DNA from: Notospermus geniculatus | Lineage: Eukaryota; Nemertea; Pilidiophora; Heteronemertea; Lineidae | Assembly (NCBI GenBank): GCA_002633025.1 | Contig: NMRB01000520.1 | Coordinates: forward strand, 21,639-85,638 | Direction of reading: 5' to 3' | DNA: 64,000 nucleotides | Shown: in pieces, positions 55,536 through 64,000 of the stretch | How positions within the stretch are numbered: position 1 is the first letter of the stretch | How the letters are laid out: each line of letters opens with the position of its first letter | The notes under the pieces: model-generated | Database searches by the model: none | What the model was told of the DNA's origin: nothing | The model's input: the letters and a program-made list of their open reading frames with translations, nothing else | Made by a program: the position numbers and the translations under genes

Positions 55536-55949
55536 TTAAAGCCAGCAGCACACCAGGCGATATTGCAAACAATCGAAAGCCTAGTTCATACTTCGACGCA
55601 CGACCATCGACGCCGACCCCCTCACACGATTTTGTCGGTGTCTTACCAGAGAGTTCAAATTGGCTGGAGACGTGAGAACTGACGCCGATGACAGTCGCTG
55701 TGGTACGCTGGAGTATGAATCAACACAACTACATGTACATGTATGTCAGCGGCGTTCAGATTTTGATCGCTTTATTACCAGCCAGCGCAGACTAGGCGAT
55801 ATCGGTTTTGGTATTGTTTGACAGTGGGCGGGAATCGCTGGCGAGGAGATTCCACGCATCGCTTCCAGCGCACACCTTGCGTCAACAGCCGATTTTGCTC
55901 GGTGGCGAGCAGATCGCTTGCGATATCGCCTGGTGTGCTGCTGGCTTAA
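55536..55949. mobile_element. TTAA MITE, TIR TTAAAGCCAGCAGCACACCA
   Basis: TTAA both sides. The arms (..GGCGATATTGCAA) are inverted, and the inner 'gattttgctcg' blocks recur at 42540 and 46645. It lies just 3' of the arrestin stop and may contain the polyadenylation region; a plus-strand frame through it is accidental. Confidence 0.85.
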
Positions 55950-56640
55950 TGCTCACTCCCTCGTGTGCGGTGACGGCTGTGCATCATCGCCTATTATTTT
56001 ATTCCCGGCGTCCAGACGTCATGGGACGTATTGTGAGGACTGCATTAGTGGGTGTGGTACATGTATGTCGATTTGATACTTGATTTTTCTACGTTTTTTT
56101 TCACTGATAATTTCTTTTGGTAATTTGTGGGATAGGGTGCAATGGGCTCATTCACAAAGCCGTCGTACACCTGGGCATCTATGTATGGGTTGACTGGTAT
56201 TATTTTCGGCCCTTCTCAATGAAGAACCCGGGTGACGTTTGTCCAGACAGGATGATGTAAGTGTTACTCTCATGCGACCAAAACAAATGGGTTGCATTCA
56301 CGTCAAAAATAAATGGAAATAACGCAAGAAAAATGAATTTCGGTCACATCGCTTGCAGCGCCATGTGGTGACGTCAGCTCGCAAGGAGGTTTTTGTGAAA
56401 CGAAATCCCTGAAAACGATTATTTGAAGACTTTTTGATCGAGACACGACAGTCGTTTTTGTTTTTTGTGCAAAAGGGAATTGATACATTTATACAGAATG
56501 TCATGCAGTATTAATATATAATATTCATCATAGTGCTGTAAGACTTCCATTTGTAAGGTTACATGTAAATGTATAGCTTTATAATCGAGGAATTTAGCTG
56601 ACAGAATACAATGTAGTTGGAATGGGAGACTTTCCTGCAT
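55950..56640. other. Intergenic, nothing recognised
   Basis: No supported feature. Confidence 0.3.
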
Positions 56641-56825
56641 GCCGTTAGAGGGCGCCTGTTAGCGGTCCTAGAACGTCACCAAGTTTGACGTCACAGACGT
56701 AAGCCATGGCGTCCACGTCATTATGGATGACGTTTTGGTGTGCACTTCTTCTCTGTGACGTCAAATTTCCCCGGGCAAATTTCATGACGTTCAAGGGCCG
56801 TAAACTGGTGGTGGCCTCTAACGGC
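56641..56825. mobile_element. Hairpin, arms GCCGTTAGAGG..CC
   Basis: GCCGTTAGAGGGCGCC at the left and GGTGGCCTCTAACGGC at the right are inverted; inner TTTGACGTCACAG / CTGTGACGTCAAA arms are perfect. Followed to 56905 by a fragment shared with 16690-16740. Confidence 0.7.
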
Positions 56826-56936
56826 CGAGTCTCCCAAAACACCAACGTGAACGTCTATCCTTTTGTTCGGTGCTCTGTGCTCTCTTCGTTGCATCGAACA
56901 TTTTCCTGATCGAGTTGATTGTATTTTTGCGGTAGG

Positions 56937-56990
56937 GTCGACTGACCCGGCTGACGAGTCCAACAGCGTCATAATGGGTCAGTCAAGTTA
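56937..56990. repeat. Short hairpin GTCGACTGACCC
   Basis: Same small hairpin as 8927-8980. Confidence 0.5.
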
Positions 56991-57504
56991 AAAACCACCC
57001 CTGCTGCATTGAGATTCCCCGTCAATGTGCGCCTGGCTTTCTTGGCGCTGTGCCGCTCTCTAACTCAATATTTTCAAACGTCTCCACCAGCTTCACTTGC
57101 CGAAGTCAACAATGCCGTGGTAGGGTAAACATGATTTGAGTTTTGAATAAAAATCTTAAAAATTCAATAAATGTTATCGAAACAATGGTCTGTAGGTTCA
57201 CCTAAATGATATGTACTGTTGTATATGATGTCGTCCGGATTCTGGTTGGACAATTTCTTTTTATATGAGGAATAAAATGATATTGATAATATTGTGATTG
57301 TTCTCTTTTGATATCCGAGTTTCGCCCCGTCTTGTTTTCCATGTACAGTACATGCATTTTTAGATTAATTAATTAACCAAATTAATCTTGAAATGTGCCA
57401 AGTTCCAAGTGTCAATTTGAGTTGTAGCAGAATCGAGATCCCTCTACAAGCACATGCATCCCACATGCTTCTCGTTGGTGCTATTTTTAGGGTCAGTCGT
57501 GAAT
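56991..57504. other. Intergenic, nothing recognised
   Basis: AT-rich, no supported feature. Confidence 0.3.
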
Positions 57505-57577
57505 ATCGTCAGCCATCTAGCGGCAGCAATACGTACTACATGTACAAAAAAATTACAAAATGTACGTAGTGCATATT

Positions 57578-57847
57578 GGGTCGTATTCATAAAGCGGTTC
57601 TATCGTTAGAACGGTCTTAGGCCGGTTCCAAGTGCAGTGGTTGACCATGCCTAGAACCGTCGGCCTAAAGCTGCGTTTACCAGACATCCAGAATGCGGTA
57701 AGGGACGCGGAATCCCCGGCGAACGATATATTGTACATGTATACGAAAATGCATTGCATTTTCCGCTTCCGCGTTCCGCATTCCGCGTGTCAGCTAAACG
57801 TAGCTTAAGACGGTCCTAACGATAGGACCGCTATATGAATACAACCC
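57578..57847. mobile_element. MITE, TIR GGGTCGTATTCATA, TSD ATT
   Basis: GGGTCGTATTCATAAAGCGG and ..CCGCTATATGAATACAACCC are inverted, with ATT on both sides. Removing it restores repeat R (GCATATTGGGTCCATTCG). Confidence 0.9.
57669..57805. mobile_element. MITE AGCTGCGTTTACCAGAC, TSD TAA, nested
   Basis: Inside the element above. The ends AGCTGCGTTTACCAGAC and GTCAGCTAAACGTAGCT are inverted with TAA both sides. Inner GAATGCGG..CCGCATTC arms continue. Confidence 0.88.
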
Positions 57848-57892
57848 ATTGGGTCCATTCGTTTCATTTGTTTATTTACACTAAAAGATTAA

Positions 57893-58010
57893 GGGCCGTA
57901 TTCTAGAAGCTTCCTTAAGTGTAAGGTCGACCTTAATCTTTTGTATTCTACACTGCAAACAATAGCTAAAGGTCGACCTTACACTTAAGGAAGCTTCTAG
58001 AATGCGGCCC
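57893..58010. mobile_element. MITE, TIR GGGCCGTATTCTAGAAGCTT
   Basis: A 118-bp nearly perfect hairpin (arms to AGGTCGACCTT). The flanks TTAA / ATAA give no clean TSD. Confidence 0.88.
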
Positions 58011-58235
58011 ATAAAGTTACAGGTAGTGAAGGGCCGAAGCCAAGGCATTATATGGCCCTTATGACAGAAGGAACAAACAAAAAATACAAATGAAACAACA
58101 AAAATGGATGATAAGTGGGCTGGCAGCCATTCGCCGACAAGGTAGTTAGTCCCTGGGGTTGGAGAGTGGCGCGCAGGGTGATGGTGGCGCCGGCTGCCGA
58201 GAAAAGTGGCAATACCAGGCTCCTTTAACACGTTC

Positions 58236-58684
58236 CTGTAAACTTCCCCCAAAAAGGCCGAAATACGCACCGTATGACCTGGGTCACGGCGAGACTGTAC
58301 ATTTTGTTGATGACAATTAACTATCCCTACTCGTGAAATAATTAATACGCAACTGTTATTAATTACGACTATGTAGCTAACTTGTAATAAAAATAGAATT
58401 GTAGGAGAAGGTCATTTATTACGAGCAATAGAAAATGAGGAAAATGACTTTGCCTCTTTACATTAACCATCCCTCGTAAATTGCAAGACCTGCAAAAACG
58501 ATTTATTGACCTTCCGATTAGCAATAATAGTAGCCATCAACGTATTAAGGAAAAAGAATGTTTCATTTCCTAAGTGCTTCTGATCTACGGTTTCACAAAC
58601 TGTGAAAAAAAATTCGCTTCAGAAGCTGTTCCATTGTGTTTTATCATTCGTGAATCAATCGTGCATATTACACGCATAGGCCTA
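58236..58684. other. Intergenic, AT-rich
   Basis: No supported feature. Confidence 0.3.
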
Positions 58685-59181
58685 CTCTAAAATCGTATCT
58701 AAACGGTCACTTCATTAACTTGGTAATCCTGCCCACAAGATAGGCCTAAATAGGCACTATCTTAGCCATTATGAGGTTATGTGCAAGGCCTATTATTATT
58801 GCATAACGAAGTGACATGGGCCAACGTGCCAGCGTCGGTGTGATTCGCCTCAAAATTAGTATATCGCGCATGCGCAGTATTCCTGAAGTCGTCAGCCCTT
58901 TCCAGTGGTGTTGTAGGAACGTAAACCCACTGGGGACGAGTTTGCAAGAACCAATGACCGCTTCAGATCAGACGTAACGTGGCCATTGGCTGTCTACCGT
59001 AATGGTAACCGTAGTCCTGGGGTGATCAGGGAGGTTTCGCAAGCGCCCGGTTAGGCCCTACGACGACGTTTATCTATTGTGTGGGTAAACCCAAACAATA
59101 GATAAACGTCGTCGTATGGCTTAACCGGGCGCTTGCGAAACCTCCCTAATATCTACCAGTGACCGTTTAGATACGATAGAG
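58685..59181. mobile_element. TA-target element CTCTAAAATCGTATCTAAAC with nested MITE
   Basis: The ends CTCTAAAATCGTATCTAAAC and ..GTTTAGATACGATAGAG are inverted, TA both sides. No transposase frame. Confidence 0.8.
59029..59146. mobile_element. MITE GGGAGGTTTCGCAAGCGCCC
   Basis: Full-length 118-bp hairpin nested in 58685-59181; the same family as 41021-41141. The right flank is TA; the left is CA (one change). Confidence 0.9.
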
Positions 59182-59393
59182 TATACATGTACCATTCCAC
59201 ACCGTATATCATATCATTATGTGTAACAACAAATTAGGTTTGTCTGCAGTAACTACGAATATGACAGTGTTATTAACCTCATCATAACCAGACCCATGTT
59301 TGGAAACGAGAAGTTTTTTCATTGTTTACAGAGAGTGTTGTCGAAGCACCATAGAACGAAATGGAGACCTGCTTGAAACTTTTAAGCAAGGTT

Positions 59394-59520
59394 CATTGGC
59401 GTACGGATCCGGTCCGTTTTCAGTCCGTTTGCCCCAATTTTTGCGGATAGGACAACGCAAAAGTCAATATGATCGATTTTTTACGGACCTGAGTCGGACA
59501 AAATCCGTGTGCCAATGAAC
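59394..59520. repeat. Hairpin, arms TTCATTGGCGTACGGATCCG
   Basis: Inverted at about 59490-59520 (..AAATCCGTGTGCCAATGAA). Confidence 0.65.
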
Positions 59521-59565
59521 CCTGCATTACTGGTCAGTCCGCTGCAGAAAGTTTTTTTTTACTAT

Positions 59566-59981
59566 GGGCCGATTCACAATAGACGTTGGCTAAGCTAACC
59601 ATTGGTTCCACCAAAAATACAGTTGAGGTTAGAAGTTTACATACAGTTTGGTGAAAAATATTCAACTCAAATTTTCAAAAGGTTTTATTGTTCTTACAAA
59701 TACTTAAAAGTATTTGTAAGAACAATAAAACCTTTTGAAAATTTGAGTTGAATATTTTTTACCAAAGTGTATGTAAACTTCTGACCTCAACTGTAGATAG
59801 GCGTGCGAAAAATATACAACCAATTTTTCACCAAAAAGCCCCGTTTTCTAAGCTCTGTATAGCGCTAACTGTCCATCCAGACAGGGCTTTTTGGTGAAAA
59901 TTTAGTTGTACACTTTTCGCACGCCTATCTATTTTTGGTGGAACCAATGATTAGCTTAGCCAGCGTCTATTAAACTGGCCC
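59566..59981. mobile_element. MITE, TIR GGGCCGATTCACAATAGACG, with nested Tc1 MITE
   Basis: Left arm GGGCCGATTCACAATAGACG..CCACCAAAAATA and right arm ..TATTTTTGGTGGAACCAATG..GGCCC pair once the nested element is removed. A further inner hairpin (GATAGGCGTGCGAAAA) follows. Flanks TAT/TAA suggest a 3-bp TWA target. Confidence 0.85.
59620..59793. mobile_element. Tc1/mariner MITE with Sleeping Beauty-type ends
   Basis: A 174-bp near-perfect palindrome starting CAGTTGAGGTTAGAAGTTTA and ending with the inverse, TA duplicated (59618-59619, 59794-59795). The terminal CAGTTGA.GT..GAAGTTTACATAC is close to the inverted repeats of salmonid-type Tc1 elements (family knowledge). Confidence 0.93.
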
Positions 59982-60425
59982 TAAGTTGCGAGTTTTGGCT
60001 GACGTGGTGAGTGTAATTTTGAACTGCGACCCTGCGATTTTAGTGTGTCGAACTTGGCACAGTCGGCCATCTTGAAGAAAGAACTTTTGGCCCATATCAA
60101 ATGAACAATACGATACGGAATGTCCTAACGTGGTAATAATAATAATAATACATGTACATGTAATTTATTTTAAAATAATTAATTTATTATTAATTTATCA
60201 TTTAAATAATTAATTTATTTGGTGTGAATGTGTCCATATATTTATACCTTCTACATGTACTTGTAAGTCAAATTTTGTAGTCCTATCAGATTTAACAGTT
60301 CAATTAGAATTCTAAGAATTCAATTAGAATTCAGTTCAATTTAGGAAAACCATCACAAGTGGTATTATTTTTCTGTTTGAAGTTTTTTTTATTTAGGCCT
60401 TTAGACTAGTCCACTATTTGATAGG
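59982..60425. other. Intergenic, AT-rich microsatellites
   Basis: (AAT)n and ATTTAATTAATT stretches at 60135-60225, with a (TACATG)2 motif at about 60150. Confidence 0.5.
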
Positions 60426-60655
60426 GTGCAAGACTCAATTACCATAAGGCGAATTGGGAAATGGCGGAACGGGGAAAGGCAAAATGGAGATAAGGTGATG
60501 GGAAAAGGCGAAATGGGAATAAGGCGATGTGGGAATAAGGCGAAATGGGAAAAGGCGAAACAGGAAAAAGGCGAAATGGGAATAAGGCGAAATGAGAATA
60601 AGGCGATATGGGAATAAGGCAAAATGGGAAAAGGCGAAACGTGAATAAACCGAAC
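60426..60655. repeat. Minisatellite GGAATAAGGCGAAATG
   Basis: About 15-17-bp units (GGAATAAGGCGAAATGG, GGAAAAGGCGAAAC) for some 14 copies. Frames in both directions are repeat artefacts. Confidence 0.92.
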
Positions 60656-60668
60656 AAGACAACGTTAA

Positions 60669-61352
60669 GGCCACGCTTTTTTTATTCCTTGTTTCGCGGG
60701 CTTTTTTTCAGCACCTCCATCAGCGGAGGGCGGAAAAAAAATAAAAATAAAATTTTATTTTTTGATTTCACGAACGTTTTCCAAGGCATCTGAATTGCGG
60801 AGGAAAAGAAAAAAATAAAATTTTATTCCAAAATAAAGGTTCAACTGGTGGTATGAATGACACAGGAGCTGATTGTGATCGTATCATCGCTTACCTGCAT
60901 GCAGGCACGGTCAAATTTTGGCCCAAGGTGACGAGTGGCCATGAACCACGCCATATTGTTGGATGACAGCCTCAAGCAAGTCAGTGCCGGGTTTCTGTGC
61001 AGCTACTGTACATAGGTCTATACGATCAGTAGAGCAAAGTGAAAATCTGCGCGAGGCTGTTGGTACAGATTGGCAGATTGTCAGAAACCGCGCATCATGA
61101 CATCGATCGGACGGTAAATCATACAAACATGACAAAATAGGCCTATTTTTGAAAAATGCATTTTCGATCTCGGCCTCCTGAGCGGCGGGCGGGATAAAAA
61201 TAAAAATAAATTTTTATTTTTTTTCCATTTTGTGGAGTTTTTGGAGCGGCGGGCTCGCGAAAATGCCGAAAAATAAAATTTTATTTTTTTTTCATTTTCC
61301 TATTTTCACCTAGCGGCGGGCCCGCGAAACAAGGAATAAAAAAAGCGTGGCC
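60669..61352. mobile_element. MITE, TIR GGCCACGCTTTTTTTATTCC, TSD TAA, with captured DNA
   Basis: Ends GGCCACGCTTTTTTTATTCC and ..GGAATAAAAAAAGCGTGGCC, TAA both sides. Arms contain alternating AAATAAAATTTTATTTTT and GCGGGC. The centre (about 60840-61140) is unlike the arms and on the minus strand reads ATGGCC.. (60942) to a perfect donor CATGCAG|GTAAGC (60895), so it may be captured host sequence. Confidence 0.8.
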
Positions 61353-61790
61353 TAATAAACCATTTGCACACCGAGTGACCCTCAAACGAATAAAGCTAAT
61401 TCATCGAAGGTTTTATTACGATATACTTTTGCACGACTACTCACAGCCAGCAAAGGACAACTCCGGGACAAGCTATCAAATTATGAATTCAATAACGAAA
61501 GCACTCGACGTGCCCACTAATTTCCCCTCTGATACAAACCGACGAAAATGGGCAATCGACTAGCGACATTAATATTTACACAAAGGCGTGGCAATGATGA
61601 TATTCTGTAATATAAAGGCAATCTATATGCCGCGTTTATTTCATATCTCAGGACCAGTTTGACGAGATCGTCGGTCGGTACTCCCCTGTTCACTCTCGCA
61701 TAATAAGAAATCGGTAAGCGTATTCCAAATTTCTTATTCTGTTTCTAAATTTCCATTTTTTCATATTCCATAGTCGATTTTCTATCTGTT
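61353..61790. other. Intergenic, nothing recognised
   Basis: No supported feature. Confidence 0.3.
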
Positions 61791-61855
61791 CATGTTTTGT
61801 ACTCCGTGTTTTGTACTCCGTGTACTGTACTCCGTGTTTTGTACTCACTTTTTCT
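61791..61855. repeat. Short tandem TGTACTCCGTGTTT
   Basis: Four imperfect units of about 14-15 bp. Confidence 0.75.
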
Positions 61856-61904
61856 ATTTTCGAATTTCCACATTTTATGCTGCATATTTCATGTTTCGTA
61901 TATT

Positions 61905-62095
61905 CCATATTCCTTTGTCCCTAGGGCCTACATGTATTTCTCCATATTCCTTTGTCCCGAGAGTCTACATGTATTTTCTCCATATTCCTTTGTCCCGAGG
62001 GTCTACATGTATTTTCTCCATATTCCTTTGTCCCGAGGGTCTACATGTATTTTCTCCATATTCCTTTGTCCCGAGGGCCTACATGTATTTTCTCA
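61905..62095. repeat. 38-bp tandem repeat, five units
   Basis: The unit CCATATTCCTTTGTCCCGAG plus GGTCTACATGTATTTTCT repeats about five times. Each unit carries one TACATGTA octamer. The plus-strand frames across it are artefacts. Confidence 0.93.
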
Positions 62096-62137
62096 TTTCT
62101 CACTCCTCATTTTCCATTCAGAGTCAAAATCTACAGT

Positions 62138-62277
62138 TCAGAAATCAAACGATAAACGTTACGTTGACGACAACGTTATTTTTGTACCTAAAAAGAATAG
62201 AAAATCTGGTTAATGTGTAGTATGAAAAATAACGTTGTCGTAAAGTTTACGTTTATCGTTTGATTTCTAAACCTCCC
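62138..62277. mobile_element. GGGAGGTTTAGAAA MITE, left end lost
   Basis: The right end ..GATTTCTAAACCTCCC with TA is intact. On the left only CAGAAATCAAACGATAAACG remains. Confidence 0.85.
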
Positions 62278-62371
62278 TAATTTCTACTTTATGTGTTGAG
62301 TTACAACTGCCTTTATACAGTCTAGCGTCTCCTTGTAATGCTCGGACATATCACTGAATTTTTCAGAGACG

Positions 62372-62512
62372 ATGGAAGTGCACGCAGTTGTGTTTTTGTG
62401 TATTTTCGGAGTAGCTTTAGGAGGTTTCAATCAGGGAACATTCAAAACTGAAATCGTCAAGGAACATAACGCATTAAGAAACGGAGAACATGCCAAGAAT
62501 ATGAAGCATATG
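62372..62512 (+). CDS. CAP gene exon 1
   Basis: 47 codons from ATG 62372 to donor CATATG|GTGAGT. The exon probably starts at 62367 after AATTTTTCAG. Signal peptide plus the start of the CAP domain. Confidence 0.88.
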
Positions 62513-63957
62513 GTGAGTTAGTCTCAGTAGGGAGGTTTAGAAATCAAAAGTAAACGTTAACGACAACGTTATTTTTGTACCGAAAATCAGAAATATATTT
62601 CTGCGAAAATGCAATATAAGTAATAAATAAAATCATGTTAATATGTATATGAAAATAACTTTGTCGTAAACGTTTACGTTTATCGTTGGATTTCTAAACC
62701 TCCCTAATATCCAAACCATATCCACACCATGGATGTGGTTTCCCCTTCATATCCTGCTGTGACGTGGAACGAGCACAGGTTGGTCTGTGGGACTGGGACT
62801 ACTGGGGACGATAGCCGACTTTTTCAATAGGTGTCACTAGTGGTTAAAACTATTGAAATGAAACTGACATCCCGGTCCTGATCAATTTCCCCCATAAAGG
62901 CGTCCATTGTATAAGTACAGGTGTGAAGGGAAAGAATGTCCTAGGAAAAACTGTCCGGGGAACAAAAGGTCCTATTGTTACATTCTAATCTCTGACAATT
63001 GGTTTCCATACACTTTTTACAGGGGGACACTATTTACTGCTACACCGGGTTTCGGTGTGCTGCCCTCTGTTGAGCTAGCGTCCCCATTATTTTGTTGGAA
63101 CCGCTGGCAGCGCCATCTTGTCCATTGTCCTGTGGGTTGCGCAATGGCTGGGACAGCTGTCAGAATAGCTAGATTATTTAGGTTTTATTGTGAGGGGTTG
63201 GATGGGTTGTTTTCACGCCAGAAATAGTTTGAAATATCGTTGGAAATATATTTCGTTCTGACCGCTTGTATCGGCATCTTGTCCATTTGTTCTGTGTGTT
63301 ATGCAATGGATGTGCCACATTAAATCTTTCATGACTCACAGTTTGGACGCAGAAAAAAAATTGTGACATTTTAGATAACAGCAATTTTGCATTTTTGTAT
63401 CTCCAAATGACAGAGATTCAAAATCCGCCTGGTGCCACTCTGGCACCCTTGAGCATTTTGAGAAAATCCCATTTGAAGCTCAGGACACTGACTTTATCAT
63501 TGTACCCAAGAACTGAGCTTTGTACAGGAGAATGTGGGACCCGATGTAGGCCTACATCTAACGTTTGGACGGTGGGATTTACACCACGTAAATGTATTAC
63601 CAACAGATAGAAACATGGAGCCTCAGACTACTATCCAAAACGCCAACATTGTTTTGTTCATGATAATTCTTCGCAAATATTTCCATGCTACGGTTTTTCA
63701 ATATATTATTTCAGTCATGGAGCTCTAAGCTGGCTTCATATGCTCAAGCCTGGGCCAATAACTGCAAGTTTGCACACGGGCAGCCACCAGCCGCCTCAGG
63801 GGAGGGCCACATCGGGCAAAATCTGTACGCATCGTGGGGAAGAGGTGTCACTCACATTGCCAAAACAGCCGTGGATGCCTGGTTTAAAGAAAAGGGAGAT
63901 TACCATTTCAAGTCCATGAGGTGCAATGCAGGGAAAATGTGTGGACATTATACGCAG
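62372..63957 (+). CDS. CAP/SCP (CRISP/GLIPR/PR-1-like) secreted protein, 3' end off window
   Basis: Two coding exons, 62372-62512 and 63715-63957, join in phase 0 into 128 residues and then run into donor CAG|GTATGC near the window end. Residues 1-18 (MEVHAVVFLCIFGVALGG) form a signal peptide. IVKEHNALRN follows, the usual CAP opening, then WSSKLASYAQAWANNCKFAH, GEGHIGQNLYASWG, AVDAWFKEKGDYHF and CGHYTQ, the CAP signature. Of the four residues lining the CAP cavity, the two His (AHGQ, GHYTQ) and the Glu in WFKEK are present; the GEN position is GQN. CAP proteins are secreted, with roles in defence, venom and reproduction; which applies here cannot be told. A TTTTTCAG just before the ATG suggests a 5' untranslated exon upstream. 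Confidence 0.93.
62530..62704. mobile_element. GGGAGGTTTAGAAA MITE in CAP intron 1
   Basis: TA-flanked, 175 bp, starting 17 bp after the exon 1 donor. One arm is partly duplicated internally (AAATCAGAAATATATTTCTG). Confidence 0.9.
62810..62895. repeat. Short dispersed repeat GTGTCACTAGTGGTTAAAAC
   Basis: Inverted match at about 54790-54865 and a partial one at 40230-40280. Boundaries unclear. Confidence 0.55.
62896..63714. other. Rest of CAP intron 1
   Basis: No exon seen. GCCATCTTGTCCATTGTCCT (63111) recurs imperfectly at about 63271. CTGAGCTTTGTACAGGAGAA (63512) also occurs at 49772, a short exact dispersed match of unknown origin. Confidence 0.4.
63715..63957 (+). CDS. CAP gene exon 2
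   Basis: Acceptor ATATTATTTCAG|TCA and donor ACGCAG|GTATGC, exactly 81 codons, phase 0. It carries the core of the CAP domain ending at GHYTQ. The next exon should bring the second CAP signature. Confidence 0.93.
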
Positions 63958-64000
63958 GTATGCCCGGCCTACCTTCCTTGTGGAAAGTACCCCCCCCCCC

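Larger units (their letters stand above)
57505..58235 (+). repeat. Dispersed repeat R, broken by nested MITEs
   Basis: Starts at about GCCATCTAGCGGCAGCAATA and resumes with ATTCGCCGACAAGGTAGTTA (58131) up to GGCAATACCAGG. Elements at 57578-57847 and 57893-58010 lie inside. It carries CATGTA at 57539-57544 relative to the copy at 7057-7261. Confidence 0.75.

Noticed and set aside
55346-55675. 109-codon frame after the arrestin stop
   Set aside because: Runs into the TTAA MITE at 55536 and has no homology to an arrestin tail.
60401-60674. Ser/Phe/Pro-rich frames on both strands
   Set aside because: Artefacts of the GGAATAAGGCGAAATG minisatellite.
61792-62220. 138-142-codon frames ending in CAP gene upstream DNA
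   Set aside because: They lie over the 38-bp tandem repeat and a MITE; the protein repeats follow the DNA repeat.

Overview
This is a 64 kb piece of an animal nuclear genome, gene-poor and densely packed with DNA-transposon relics. The genes are split by GT..AG introns, have no operons, and encode animal families (an arrestin-domain protein and a CAP/SCP secreted protein). The palindromes TACATGTA and TAGGCCTA, many MITE families and moderate GC suggest a marine invertebrate. An echinoderm or other ambulacrarian is my guess, but the sequence does not prove it.

Genes. (1) A minus-strand gene at about 14864 to 10436 has three exons that join in phase. It encodes an extracellular-looking protein with a PAN/apple-like Cys-rich segment and then a long beta-rich region I do not recognise; both ends are missing. 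(2) A possible isolated minus-strand exon lies at 34831-35076, reminiscent of the GAIN region of adhesion GPCRs (weak). (3) A plus-strand alpha-arrestin (ARRDC-like) gene runs from 49435 to 55279. Six exons join in phase; the N-terminal exon was not found, and a 964 bp run of N falls in one intron. (4) A plus-strand CAP/SCP gene starts at 62372 and runs off the window after its second coding exon.

Layout. 1-9.5 kb: minisatellites, TTAA MITEs and long hairpins. 9.8-14.9 kb: the PAN-like gene with MITEs in its introns. 15-22 kb: nested MITEs. 22-31 kb: two tandem arrays (53 bp and 73 bp units) and dispersed-repeat copies. 31-40 kb: long-TIR elements and little else. 40397-48849: a segmental tandem duplication of about 4 kb whose two copies carry different transposon insertions, so one copy often shows the empty site. 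49-55 kb: the arrestin gene. 55-62 kb: MITE inside MITE, including a Tc1/mariner MITE whose ends resemble the Sleeping Beauty/salmonid Tc1 type. 62-64 kb: the CAP gene.

The most unusual signal is small. Where repeat copies can be aligned, several differ by an insertion of exactly 6 bp (or a multiple) at a TA dinucleotide, of sequence CATGTA or GGCCTA, making TACATGTA or TAGGCCTA. Resident TA-target MITEs have CA..TG or GG..CC termini. The octamers are therefore what remains if excision leaves two terminal bases on each side. This offers a testable origin for the two most conspicuous palindromes in the window.

All coordinates and alignments were made by eye. Repeat boundaries without a target-site duplication (TSD) are approximate, and superfamily names are inferences from TSD and terminal sequence only.
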